From contig JAIOXZ010000014.1 in the NCBI GenBank assembly GCA_021741355.1, forward strand, positions 33,250-97,249: 64,000 nt of DNA, written 5' to 3'. Positions 9,714 through 19,082 of the stretch are shown here, in pieces. Both the position numbers and the translations under genes were made by a program. Position 1 is the stretch's first letter; each line of letters starts with the position of its first letter. The DNA is from Caulobacter sp. (GTDB lineage: Bacteria > Pseudomonadota > Alphaproteobacteria > Caulobacterales > Caulobacteraceae). A model generated the notes under the pieces. The model was not told the origin of the DNA, did no database searches, and saw nothing but the letters and a program-made list of their open reading frames with translations.

Positions 9714-9741
9714 CTTATACAGCCGGCGACTTCTGAGTCAA
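9714..9741 (-). promoter_or_regulatory. Promoter of rplU-rpmA
   Basis: On the minus strand TTGACT (9736-9741) and TATAAG (9714-9719) are separated by 16 bases. The implied 5' leader of about 65 bases contains a GC-rich hairpin (GCCCGCG / CGCGGGC near 9681-9702), which may be a regulatory leader of the ribosomal protein operon. Confidence 0.6.
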
Positions 9742-9829
9742 CGCCGCGAGGCCCCGCAAAGCATGATCGTCAGGCGGTTCGTGACGATTGACCGCCGGCG
9801 ACCGCCCGGACCGGGCAAACACTCTGGCG

Positions 9830-9844
9830 TGTTACTTTGTAACA
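9830..9844. promoter_or_regulatory. Zur-box-like palindrome upstream of the permease-CobW operon
   Basis: TGTTACTTTGTAACA is a perfect 15-base palindrome around a 3-base centre. Alphaproteobacterial Zur sites have the form TGTTAT-N3-ATAACA, which differs at one position per arm. It lies directly before a GCTATA -10-like element (9846-9851), so binding would block RNA polymerase. The same architecture recurs at 40140-40154 before a ZnuD-like receptor. Confidence 0.7.
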
Positions 9845-9859
9845 GGCTATAGGCCGGGA

Positions 9860-10507
9860 GTGACTTCGCCCTTCTTCCTGTCCTTCGCGGCGGCCGGTTT
9901 CGGCGTGGCCCTGGTGCATGTGGCCATCCCCACGCACTGGCTTCCGTTCGTGCTGGTCGGCCGGGCCCAGGGCTGGCCGCTGCGGCGCGTGCTGACGGCG
10001 GCGGGCGCGGCGGCCGTGGGCCATATCCTGACAACCTCCATCGTCGGCGTGCTGATCCTCACCGCCGGCCGTTTCGTTGAGCAGTGGATCCAGGGCGTGC
10101 TGCATTACGCCGCCGCGGCGCTGCTGCTGGGGTTCGGACTCTATTACCTGACGCGCGCCTTCCAGCGCCGCGTGGCGCTGGCGGGGCTGGAGGAGTCCGC
10201 GCTCGCCGCGCCGCCCCGCGTTGACGACCGCGCCGCCTGGTGGGGCGTCGTCGGGGCGCTGGCCCTGTCGCCGGGCGAGGTGCTGCTCTCTTTCTATCTT
10301 ACAGGGGATACGCACGGCTGGCCCGGCCTGGTCCTGCTCAGCCTGGTGTTCCTCGTCGGCACGATGGCCGGGATGGCCGCCCTGATCACCCTGACCTGGG
10401 CCGGGATGGCGCATTTCCGCATGGACCGGCTGGCCCGCTATGAATCAGCGATCCTCGGGGCGGTTCTGGTGACTCTGGCCATCGTGGTGGTGGTTTTCAC
10501 GCCCTGA
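9860..10507 (+). CDS. Multi-spanning membrane protein, probable zinc-linked transporter
   Basis: 215 residues from a GTG at 9860, with about six hydrophobic segments. The first segment carries two histidines (HVAIPTHWLPF). The second, VGHILTTSIVGVLIL with the following amphipathic LHYAAAALLLGFGLYYL, resembles the GH-x-L-T-T region of the NicO/RcnA/UreH-type metal transporter superfamily. A conserved-looking LSPGEVLLSFYLTG follows in a later helix. I cannot name the family with certainty. The GTG lies 8 bases after a -10-like GCTATA, so the mRNA may be leaderless. The upstream extension of this frame (9788) runs through the operator and is rejected. The CobW gene starts 19 bases downstream. 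Confidence 0.75.
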   Translation: MTSPFFLSFAAAGFGVALVHVAIPTHWLPFVLVGRAQGWPLRRVLTAAGAAAVGHILTTSIVGVLILTAGRFVEQWIQGVLHYAAAALLLGFGLYYLTRAFQRRVALAGLEESALAAPPRVDDRAAWWGVVGALALSPGEVLLSFYLTGDTHGWPGLVLLSLVFLVGTMAGMAALITLTWAGMAHFRMDRLARYESAILGAVLVTLAIVVVVFTP

Positions 10508-10526
10508 GCCGCCTATCTAGCCGGTC

Positions 10527-11600
10527 ATGACCGACGCTTCCCCCGCCCGCATTCCCGTCACCGTGCTCACCGGCTACCTCGGCGCCGGCAAGACCACCCT
10601 GCTCAACCGCATCCTCACCGAGGATCACGGCAAGCGCTACGCCGTGATCGTCAACGAGTTCGGCGAGATCGGCATCGACAACGACCTGGTCGTCGGCGCC
10701 GACGAGGAAGTGTTCGAGATGAACAACGGCTGCGTCTGCTGCACGGTGCGCGGCGACCTGATCCGGGTGGTCTCGGGCCTGATGAAGCGCAAGGGCGGCT
10801 TCGATGCGATCATCGTCGAGACCACCGGCCTGGCCGACCCCGGCCCGGTGGCCCAGACCTTCTTCGTCGATGATGACGTCCGGGCCCGCACGAAGCTGGA
10901 CTCGGTGACGACCGTCGTCGACGCCCTGCACCTGCCGCTGCGGCTGGCGGACAGCCGCGAGGCGGTCGAGCAGATCGCCTTCGCCGACCAGATCCTGCTG
11001 AACAAGACCGACCTGGTGACGCCAGAGCAGCTGGCCTCGGTCGAGGCCCAGATCCGGCGGATCAATCCGCTGGCCCCGATCCACCGCACCCAGCGCTCGG
11101 CCGTGCCGCTGGACGCGATTCTCGGCCGGGGCGGCTTCGACCTCGACCGCATCACCGAGCTGGAGCCGGAGTTCCTCAATCCGGCGCACGGCGAGGCGGG
11201 GCATGTGCATGACGAGCACTGTGATGACCACGTGCACGACCATCACCACCACGACCATGATCACGGCCACCACGACCACGCCGCCCACGATCACGTGGCC
11301 GAGGCGGGCATCCGCGGCGTCTCGCTGACCTTCGAAAAGCCGCTCGACGGCATCAAGGTGACCAACTGGCTGAACCAGCTGTTGCAGGACAAGGGGCCCG
11401 ACATCCTGCGCGCCAAGGGCATCCTCGATGTGAAGGGCGAAAGCCGCCGCCTGGTGTTCCAGGCCGTGCACATGATCCTCGAGGGCGACTTCCAGCGCGA
11501 CTGGAAGGACGGCGAGCATCGCTATAGCCGGATGGTGTTCATCGGGCGGGATCTCGACGAGGCGATGCTGAAGGCGGGCTTTGAGGGGTGCGTGGCGTAG
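10527..11600 (+). CDS. CobW/COG0523 GTPase, zinc metallochaperone type, with His-rich region
   Basis: 357 residues. Walker A is GYLGAGKTT (residues 16-24). The CxCC metal motif (C69, C71, C72) lies in [12 protein letters not shown], the base-specific NKTD motif is near residue 159, and a CobW_C domain closes the protein. Between the domains, residues 221-256 hold about 17 histidines with acidic residues, a typical zinc store. Proteins of this subgroup (ZNG1/ZigA/YeiR type) deliver zinc to client enzymes during scarcity. The position directly behind a membrane protein under a Zur-like operator supports zinc rather than cobalt. The client is unknown. Confidence 0.88.
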   Translation: MTDASPARIPVTVLTGYLGAGKTTLLNRILTEDHGKRYAVIVNEFGEIGIDNDLVVGADEEVFEMNNGCVCCTVRGDLIRVVSGLMKRKGGFDAIIVETTGLADPGPVAQTFFVDDDVRARTKLDSVTTVVDALHLPLRLADSREAVEQIAFADQILLNKTDLVTPEQLASVEAQIRRINPLAPIHRTQRSAVPLDAILGRGGFDLDRITELEPEFLNPAHGEAGHVHDEHCDDHVHDHHHHDHDHGHHDHAAHDHVAEAGIRGVSLTFEKPLDGIKVTNWLNQLLQDKGPDILRAKGILDVKGESRRLVFQAVHMILEGDFQRDWKDGEHRYSRMVFIGRDLDEAMLKAGFEGCVA

Positions 11601-11610
11601 GAACTTGATG

Positions 11611-11726
11611 ATCCTCCCCGCAAAGCGGGGAGGGGGACCACGCGGAGCGTGGTGGAGGGGAGTCGGTGCACGGACTCCCCTCCACCGCCTCCGGCGGTCC
11701 CCCTCCCCAACTGCGTTGGGGAGGAA
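11611..11726. repeat. Palindromic intergenic repeat, family F
   Basis: A nested structure: TCCTCCCC at the left end matches GGGGAGGA at the right end, and within it CCCCGCAAAGCGGGG, CCACGCGGAGCGTGG, GGGGAGTCGG with CGGACTCCCC, and CCGCCTCCGGCGG are each self-complementary. It lies directly after the cobW stop. It has the look of a compound REP element. Confidence 0.75.
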
Positions 11727-11744
11727 TAATCAGTCCCCAAAAGC

Positions 11745-11775
11745 AAAAAGGCCGGTGTTTCCACCGGCCTTTCGC
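11745..11775. terminator. Bidirectional intrinsic terminator between cobW and exbD
   Basis: An 11-bp perfect stem AAAGGCCGGTG (11747-11757) with CACCGGCCTTT (11762-11772) and loop TTTC, with A-rich bases on the left and T-rich on the right. It separates two convergent genes. Confidence 0.85.
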
Positions 11776-11796
11776 ATGTCTGGCTGTAAGTCCGAC

Positions 11797-12249
11797 CTAT
11801 TCGATGTCTTCGTTGATCAGGCCGATCTTGAAGTAGCCGTTGGCCTGCAGGACGTTCAGCACGGCCATGAACTGCTCGTACATCACGTCGGCGTCGGCGC
11901 GCACGAACACGCGCTCCTCGGTGAAGTTGCCGGTGACGCCTTCCTTCTGCATGGCGACGGGAATGTCGGCCGGCAGGTTGACGAGGCTGGACTGGACCGC
12001 TTCGCCCACGAAAATGGCGCCGGTCTTCTGGATCGAGATGAAGACGGGCTTCTTGGGCTTGGGATCGTCAGCCTTGGGCGGAACCGCCGGCGGCAGGTCG
12101 AGCGCAATCGAGACGGTCGCCATCGGCGCCGCCACCATGAAGATGATCAGCAGCACGAGCATGACGTCCACGAACGGCGTGACGTTAATCTCGCTGTTCT
12201 GGCCAAGATCGTACTTGCCGCCGCCGCTTCCGCCCAGTTTCGCCGCCAT
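11797..12249 (-). CDS. ExbD/TolR-family biopolymer transport protein
   Basis: 150 residues. A short cytoplasmic N terminus is followed by one membrane helix in the canonical form EINVTPFVDVMLVLLIIFMVAAP, with the proton-path aspartate in FVDVMLV, then a periplasmic domain (residues about 50-150). ExbD works with ExbB to energise TonB for outer-membrane receptors, of which two are encoded in this window. The gene stands alone: no exbB or tonB is adjacent. ExbD, TolR and other members cannot be separated safely from sequence alone. Confidence 0.9.
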   Translation of the reverse strand: MAAKLGGSGGGKYDLGQNSEINVTPFVDVMLVLLIIFMVAAPMATVSIALDLPPAVPPKADDPKPKKPVFISIQKTGAIFVGEAVQSSLVNLPADIPVAMQKEGVTGNFTEERVFVRADADVMYEQFMAVLNVLQANGYFKIGLINEDIE

Positions 12250-12403
12250 TCCGACACTCCCTTACGCGGGCAAACGCGTGCCGCCCGCTGTCATTCGTCA
12301 AACCCATTACGCGACTGAAGGCGCTTGTAAAGCCTGTCTCGCTTGGCAGGCGAAAAGGAACGGCCGCTGGGCAAGGCCAAGCCTGCGTTATAAACGCGCC
12401 ACC

Positions 12404-13396
12404 ATGACCTTCGATTTCGACGCCTATGTGACCGCCGCGCTTTTCGACCGTTCCGGACGAACATTGTTCGCTCTGGGTGATGGAACCGTGCGCGCCGTGA
12501 CGGGAGACGGGTTCGTCACCGTCGAGGCCCACCAGGGGGCCGTGCTGTCCGCCTGCGTCCATCCCTCCGGCGTGGGCATCCTGACCGGCGGCGACGACGG
12601 CCGGGTGGTCTGGACCCGGCTGGAGGGGGGCGAGATCGCCGCCGATCTGGTCGGGGAGGTGAAGGGCCGATGGATCGATTCCGTCGCCGCCAGCGCCGAA
12701 TCGGGCCTGATCGCCTTCACCGCCGGCCGCGAGCTGCACGTGCGCGATTCGAAGGACCCGGCCTTCAGCCGCGTGTTCACCCATGAGAAGTCCGCCGCCG
12801 ACGTGGCGTTCGACCCCAAGGGCCGGCGGCTGGCCGTGGCGACCTACAACGGCGCGGCGCTCTGGTATGCGCGGATCGCCGACCAGAAGCCGCAAATCCT
12901 GAAATGGGCGGGCAGCCATGTGCTGGTCGCCTGGAGCCCGGACGGCCGGTTCCTGATGAGCGCCATGCAGGAGAACCAGCTGCACGGCTGGAAGGTCGCC
13001 GACGACAAGAATCTGCGCATGGGCGGCTACCCGGGCAAGGTGAAGAGCATGAGCTTCCTGTCGAACGGGCTGATGATGGCAACATCAGGCTCGAACGGCG
13101 CGGTGGTCTGGCCGTTCGCCGGCGCGACCGGCCCGATGGGCAAGGACGCGGCCGAGATCGGCTACGACCAGTCGGCCATGGTCGCGCGGGTGGCCGGCAC
13201 GCCGAACGCCTCGGTCCTCGCCGCCGGCCTCGACGACGGGCGCGTCTGGGCGGCTGACCTGAAGAGCGGCAAGATCGAGCATCTGAAGGCGGAGAAGGGC
13301 GCGGCCATCAGCGCCCTGGCCATCAGCCTCGACGGCTCGCGGGTCGCCTGGGGTGACGAGGACGGCGCGGCGGGTGTGCTGGAGACGGGGCTGTAG
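12404..13396 (+). CDS. WD40-repeat beta-propeller protein
   Basis: 330 residues, without signal peptide. Repeated blade patterns are visible (VEAHQGAVLSACVHPSGVGILTGGDDGRVVWT, ADVAFDPKGRRLAVATYNGAALWY, VLVAWSPDGRFLMSAMQENQLHGWKV, VKSMSFLSNGLMMATSGSNGAVVWP, ISALAISLDGSRVAWGDEDGAAGVLE), about seven blades in all. Such propellers are scaffolds for protein contacts; no partner or enzyme domain is fused. The ATG at 12404 follows closely after the divergent exbD and fits the start of the first blade. The longer open frame to 11840 is antisense to exbD. Confidence 0.85.
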   Translation: MTFDFDAYVTAALFDRSGRTLFALGDGTVRAVTGDGFVTVEAHQGAVLSACVHPSGVGILTGGDDGRVVWTRLEGGEIAADLVGEVKGRWIDSVAASAESGLIAFTAGRELHVRDSKDPAFSRVFTHEKSAADVAFDPKGRRLAVATYNGAALWYARIADQKPQILKWAGSHVLVAWSPDGRFLMSAMQENQLHGWKVADDKNLRMGGYPGKVKSMSFLSNGLMMATSGSNGAVVWPFAGATGPMGKDAAEIGYDQSAMVARVAGTPNASVLAAGLDDGRVWAADLKSGKIEHLKAEKGAAISALAISLDGSRVAWGDEDGAAGVLETGL

Positions 13397-13400
13397 GGCT

Positions 13401-13520
13401 CCGTGCGTCCTTCGAGACGCTCGCTTGAGGCTCGCTCCTCAGGATGACGTAGAGGTGCAGGCTTCAAGGAGGTTCGTCATGGTGAGGAGCGAGGCGTCAG
13501 CCGAGCGTCTCGAACCACGC
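13401..13520. repeat. Palindromic intergenic repeat, family B, copy 2
   Basis: It begins CGTGCGTCCTTCGAGACGC and ends GCGTCTCGAACCACGC, with GCTCCTCAGGATGACG and CGTCATGGTGAGGAGCGAG inverted inside. It lies between the convergent WD40 and nitroreductase genes and ends 8 bases before the nitroreductase stop. Closely related to copy 3 at 54125-54241. Confidence 0.85.
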
Positions 13521-13527
13521 AACCTGC

Positions 13528-14190
13528 CTACTCAAATCCCCTCATCTCCGCCCACACATCAAACGGATCCCGCCTTGTCCGCAGGCTGTTGATCGGCGCG
13601 CTGTCGTCCGGCCAGCCCAGCGCCATGCCGGAGAACAGCAGGTGGTCGTCGGGCAGTCCGAGGTGTTCGGCGACCGTCTTCGGATAGCGGGCCCAGAACT
13701 CCTGGGCGCAGGTGGCCAGGCCGCGTTCGGTCGCCAGCAGCATCAGGGTCTGCATGTACATGCCGACGTCCGACCACTGGGGCGGGCCCAGCTTGCGGTC
13801 GAGGCTGAAGAACAGGCCTACGGGCGCGCCGAACAGCTGGGTGTTCTTGAACAGCTGCTGCAGCCGGGCCGGCTTGTCCTCGCGCGGGATGCCGATGGTC
13901 GCGTAGAGATCCTCGCCGCACTGAAAGCGCCGCGTGCGGAACGGATCCCAGAGGTCGGCCGGATAGACGTCGTACTCGGGGGTCTCGCCGGCGAGGTTAG
14001 CGGCGACCTTCGCCTTCAGCCCCTCCAGCGCCGCGCCGGTCAGGGCGTGAACCCGCCAGGGCTGGAGGTTGCCGCCCGAGGGCGCGCGCTGGGCGGCCAG
14101 CAGCAGCTCCCGCACGGTCTCGCCGGAGACCGGCTTGTCCAGATAGGCGCGGACGGAGACGCGACGATCAACGGCTTCGGAGACGTTCAT
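13528..14190 (-). CDS. Nitroreductase-family flavoprotein
   Basis: 220 residues. The FMN-binding start RRVSVRAYLDKPVSGETVRELL and APSGGNLQPWRVHAL, and the later MQTLMLLATERGLATCAQEFWARYP, are typical of the family, which uses FMN and NAD(P)H to reduce nitroaromatics, quinones or unknown substrates. The ATG at 14190 gives the normal N terminus (MNVSEAVDRR). The frame stays open to 14463, but that part is antisense to the GAGCCT repeat of mtgA and encodes only Gln-Ala repeats, so it is not coding. Substrate unknown. Confidence 0.9.
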   Translation of the reverse strand: MNVSEAVDRRVSVRAYLDKPVSGETVRELLLAAQRAPSGGNLQPWRVHALTGAALEGLKAKVAANLAGETPEYDVYPADLWDPFRTRRFQCGEDLYATIGIPREDKPARLQQLFKNTQLFGAPVGLFFSLDRKLGPPQWSDVGMYMQTLMLLATERGLATCAQEFWARYPKTVAEHLGLPDDHLLFSGMALGWPDDSAPINSLRTRRDPFDVWAEMRGFE

Positions 14191-14270
14191 GACGGATGCT
14201 TTCGGCCAGCGACAGATGCGACGCCAGTGGCTAGCATCCGTCCGCCGCGTCAAGGCAAGGGGAGGCGGGA

Positions 14271-15380
<1,110 letters not shown>

Positions 15381-15404
15381 CCCCGTCTCCTCACTATCTC
15401 GCAG

Positions 15405-15525
15405 CGTCATGGCCCGGCTTGTCCGGGCCACCCAAGGACACCGCACTCGCTGATCTCGCTCCCGGCTCGTTTTCTTCCTGCGGGCAGCCCACGCTTGGGT
15501 GGCCCGGACAAGCCGGGCCATGACG
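15405..15525. repeat. Palindromic intergenic repeat, family A, copy 1
   Basis: Outer arms of about 35 bases are near-perfect inverted copies: CGTCATGGCCCGGCTTGTCC at the left, GGACAAGCCGGGCCATGACG at the right, with GGGCCACCCAAG and CTTGGGTGGCCC inside them. It follows the mtgA stop. A second copy lies at 29841-29965. Confidence 0.9.
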
Positions 15526-15621
15526 CAGTATTGGGGACGGGCTCTTCAACCCGCCGCTTGACGGAACCCGCGCTCGCCCTTCCCATGCCGCGCAATAAAT
15601 TCCCCTGTGAGGATGCGTCCC

Positions 15622-17463
15622 ATGTTGAAGACCAAACTTCTGGCCGCCGGCGCGGCCCTGGCGATCGTGGCCGGGATCGGCGGCGTTGCGGTCGTGGCCC
15701 AGGCCCAGACCCCCGCCGCCGCGCCGACCCCCGCCGCTCCGACCACGGCTGACGCCGTGGCCTTTATCGCCAAGGCCGAGACCGATCTGGCCGCGCTGTC
15801 GCAGTATGTGAACCGGGCCTCGTGGGTCCGCGCGACCTACATCACCGAGGACACCCAGTGGCTGGAGGCCAAGGCCGGGTCGGAGATCACCGACCTCGCC
15901 ACCCGTCTGGCCATCCAGGCGGCGCAGTACGACAAGGTCGCGGTCGACCCGGTCACCCGCCGCAAGCTCGATATCCTCAAGCGCGCCCTGGTCGCGCCGG
16001 CGCCGCAGCGTCCGGGCGCGGCCGACGAGATGGCGACCATCGCCTCGCGTCTGGACTCGACCTACTCGACCGGCAAGTTCACCTACAAGGGCAAGACCCT
16101 GACGCTGAACGACGCCGAGGACATCCTCGCCACGAGCACCGACCCTGAGGAGCTCAAGGCCGTCTGGGAGGGCTGGCACTCGATCTCGCCCGGCATGGTG
16201 ACCGACTATTCCCGCCTCGTGGCGCTGTCCAACGAGGGCTCGCTGGCGCTGGGCTACAAGGACACCGGCGCCCTGTGGCGCTCGGGCTACGACATGGACC
16301 CCGACGCCTTCGCCGCCGAGACCGACCGGCTGTGGAAGCAGCTGGAGCCGTTCTACAAGAACCTGCACTGCTATGTGCGGGCGCGCCTGAACGAGAAGTA
16401 CGGCGATGCGGTCCAGCCGCGCACCGGCCCGATCCGCGCCGACCTGCTCGGCAACATGTGGGCCCAGCAGTGGGGCAACATCTATCCGATCGTCGCGCCC
16501 AAGAGCACGACCCCGTCCTACAATCTCGACGAACTGCTGGTGAACGCCGGCTATGATGCGACGAAGATGGTCAAGACCGGTGAGGCCTTCTACGTCTCGA
16601 TGGGCCTGGCGCCGCTGCCGGAGACCTTCTGGACACGCTCGCAGATCACCCGCCCGCGCGACCGCGAAGTCGTCTGCCACGCCTCGGCCTGGGACCTGGA
16701 TGACGCCGACGATATCCGCATCAAGATGTGCACCAAGGTCAACGGCGAGGACTTCTACACGGTCCACCACGAGCTGGGTCACAACTACTACCAGCGCGCC
16801 TACAAGGCCCAGCCCTACATCTTCAAGAACGGCGCGAACGACGGCTTCCACGAGGCGATCGGCGACTTCGTCGGCCTGTCGGCCCTGACCCCGACCTATC
16901 TGCAGCAGATCGGTCTGCTGAAGGACGCGCCCGGGCCGGACGGCGACATCCCGTTCCTGCTGAAGATGGCGCTCGACAAGATCGCCTTCATGCCGTTCGG
17001 CCTGATGGTCGACCGCTGGCGCTGGGAGGTGTTCTCCGGCCAGCTGACCCCGGCGCAGTACAATGACGGCTGGTGGGCGCTGCGGACCAAGTACCAGGGC
17101 ATCACCCCGCCGGCGACGCGCCCCACGGACGCCTTCGATCCGGGCGCAAAGTACCACGTGCCGGGCAACGTTCCGTACACGCGCTACTTCCTGGCCCACG
17201 TCTACCAGTTCCAGTTCCAGCGGGCCGCCTGCAAGCAGGCCGGCTGGACGGGCCCGCTGCACCGCTGCTCGACCTACGGCAACAAGGAGGTCGGGGCGAA
17301 GTTCAACGCGATGATGGAGATGGGCGCCTCGCGGCCGTGGCCTGAAGCGCTGGAGGCCTTCACCGGGGAGACCCGCACCGACGCCAGCGCGGTGGCCGAC
17401 TATTTCAAGCCGCTGAACGTCTGGCTGGTGAAGCAGAACAAGGGCGAGAAGTGCGGCTGGTAA
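15622..17463 (+). CDS. M2-family (angiotensin-converting-enzyme-like) zinc peptidyl-dipeptidase, secreted
   Basis: 613 residues. A signal peptide (MLKTKLLAAGAALAIVAGIGG...) and an Ala/Pro linker precede an ACE fold. The zinc motif is HHELGH, with the third ligand in NDGFHEAIGDF (HEAIGD in ACE). The substrate and chloride region KYHVPGNVPYTRYFLAHVYQFQFQ is well preserved. ACE family enzymes remove C-terminal dipeptides from peptides; bacterial members are exported and probably take part in peptide scavenging. GAGGA at 15608-15612 is 8-9 bases before the ATG at 15622, so that start is preferred to ATGs further upstream. An intrinsic terminator follows. Confidence 0.93.
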   Translation: MLKTKLLAAGAALAIVAGIGGVAVVAQAQTPAAAPTPAAPTTADAVAFIAKAETDLAALSQYVNRASWVRATYITEDTQWLEAKAGSEITDLATRLAIQAAQYDKVAVDPVTRRKLDILKRALVAPAPQRPGAADEMATIASRLDSTYSTGKFTYKGKTLTLNDAEDILATSTDPEELKAVWEGWHSISPGMVTDYSRLVALSNEGSLALGYKDTGALWRSGYDMDPDAFAAETDRLWKQLEPFYKNLHCYVRARLNEKYGDAVQPRTGPIRADLLGNMWAQQWGNIYPIVAPKSTTPSYNLDELLVNAGYDATKMVKTGEAFYVSMGLAPLPETFWTRSQITRPRDREVVCHASAWDLDDADDIRIKMCTKVNGEDFYTVHHELGHNYYQRAYKAQPYIFKNGANDGFHEAIGDFVGLSALTPTYLQQIGLLKDAPGPDGDIPFLLKMALDKIAFMPFGLMVDRWRWEVFSGQLTPAQYNDGWWALRTKYQGITPPATRPTDAFDPGAKYHVPGNVPYTRYFLAHVYQFQFQRAACKQAGWTGPLHRCSTYGNKEVGAKFNAMMEMGASRPWPEALEAFTGETRTDASAVADYFKPLNVWLVKQNKGEKCGW

Positions 17464-17488
17464 GCCGGCTTACATCCTGACCGGAACG

Positions 17489-17520
17489 GGGGAGGCGAAG
17501 CGATCCGCCTCCCCTTTTTT
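17489..17520 (+). terminator. Intrinsic terminator after the M2 peptidase gene
   Basis: Stem GGGGAGGCG with CGCCTCCCC around a short AAGCGATC-type loop, followed at once by six T residues. Confidence 0.9.
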
Positions 17521-17635
17521 CGTCCCGCCACAAGGCCAACGTGGTTTCCCGACTTTCACCCTGCCTGGTGGCCCAAGCGTTTACCGCGATGTCGCCATCA
17601 TCCCCCGTTGATCGCAATTCTGTCGGGGCAGGGCG

Positions 17636-18991
17636 ATGAAGACGGGTCTGAAGAGTCTGGTTCTGGCGCGCCGTATTCTGGACGGCTGGCGCCGTGATGA
17701 CGGTGCGGTGGCGATCCAGTTCGCCGTCGCGATCGTGCCGATGGCCGTGATGGTCTTCGGCGCGCTCGACGTAAGCCGGGCGTCCGGCGAGAAGTCGCGA
17801 TTGCAGGACGCGCTCGATTCCGCCGCGCTCGCCGCCGCCCGGTCCACGGAGACCACGGACGCCGGTCTGAAACTGGTCGGCGACAAGGTCCTGGTCGCCA
17901 ATCTCGCGGCGTCGAAGGCGACCCTCGGCGGCTCGACCTTCCGCCTGGAAGGCTCGAAGATCATCGCCACCGCCCAGGCGTCGATGGCGACCACGGTCGC
18001 AGGCCTGTGGATGGACGGCGACATGACCATCGGCGCGGAGTCGGAGGTCACGCGGTCGTCGAACAATGTCGAGGTGGCGCTCGCGCTCGACGTCACGGGC
18101 TCGATGTCCGGACAGAAGATCACCGACCTGAAGGCCGCCGCCAAGGATCTGGTCGACCTCGTCGTCCAGGACCAGCAGACGCCCTACTACACCAAGCTGG
18201 CGCTGGCGCCGTACTCGGCCGCCGTGAACGTCGGACCCTACGCCGCCGACATCCGCGGGACCTACAGCGGCGGGACCTGCACGACGCCGGGCTGCGCCAG
18301 CTACAAGTTCACCAACGCCCAGGGTAACCTGAAGACCTTCGCCATCAGCACCTGCGCCACCGAGCGGACCGGGTCGGACGCCTTCACCGACGCGGCGCCG
18401 GGCTCCAGCCCGCTGGGCCGCAACTATTCCAGCAGCGCGAACGGCTGTCTGGCCAGCACCATCACGCCGCTGTCCACCGATCGGACCGCCCTGAAGAGTC
18501 AGATCGAGGGCCTGACCGCCGCCGGCTCGACCGCCGGGCATCTGGGCCTGGCCTGGGGCTGGTATCTGGTGTCGCCCAACTTCGCCTCGCTCTGGCCCTC
18601 CGCCAGCCAGCCGGCGGCCTATGGGACCGACAAGCTGCTCAAGGTCGTGGTCCTGATGACCGACGGCGCCTTCAACACCACCTACTGCAAGGGCGTGATC
18701 AGCAAGGACTCAGGGTCCGGCAGCGGCTCGTCGTCTGATCACATCAACTGCAACGCGCCGAACGGCGGCGCCTTCGCCCAGGCCCAGGCCCTCTGTTCGA
18801 ACATGAAGGCGCAGGGCGTCATCATCTATACCGTGGGCTTCGACGTCGCCGACGACGAGAACGCGCAGGACATCGTCCGCGAATGCGCCACCGACGCGGA
18901 CCACGTCTACATGCCGTCCACCGGGGCCGCGCTGAAGACGGCGTTCCGCGCGATCGGCGAGGACATCTCCCGGCTGCGGATATCCCGATAG
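17636..18991 (+). CDS. TadG-like pilus-assembly protein with von Willebrand A domain (paralogue 1)
   Basis: 451 residues. The N-terminal TadE/TadG segment (DDGAVAIQFAVAIVPMAVMVFGALDVSRA) is a membrane helix with a pseudopilin-like charged lead, then a paired-helix region (RLQDALDSAALAAARS). A vWA domain begins near residue 148 with the metal-binding DVTGSMSG (DxSxS type, T for S), and a later LMTDGAFN completes the site. Four or more cysteines suggest disulfides in the periplasmic part. Such proteins act with Flp/Tad pili or at the envelope; no tad cluster is adjacent. Its neighbour at 19083 is a clear paralogue, so the pair arose by duplication. Confidence 0.85.
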   Translation: MKTGLKSLVLARRILDGWRRDDGAVAIQFAVAIVPMAVMVFGALDVSRASGEKSRLQDALDSAALAAARSTETTDAGLKLVGDKVLVANLAASKATLGGSTFRLEGSKIIATAQASMATTVAGLWMDGDMTIGAESEVTRSSNNVEVALALDVTGSMSGQKITDLKAAAKDLVDLVVQDQQTPYYTKLALAPYSAAVNVGPYAADIRGTYSGGTCTTPGCASYKFTNAQGNLKTFAISTCATERTGSDAFTDAAPGSSPLGRNYSSSANGCLASTITPLSTDRTALKSQIEGLTAAGSTAGHLGLAWGWYLVSPNFASLWPSASQPAAYGTDKLLKVVVLMTDGAFNTTYCKGVISKDSGSGSGSSSDHINCNAPNGGAFAQAQALCSNMKAQGVIIYTVGFDVADDENAQDIVRECATDADHVYMPSTGAALKTAFRAIGEDISRLRISR

Positions 18992-19082
18992 GGCCGCGGA
19001 TCGTAACGCCCGATTCACCAAGGCTGTTGGGGGTTTTCTTACCCTCATGCGCGATGATCGCCGGCTCAAGGGGTGATCATCC

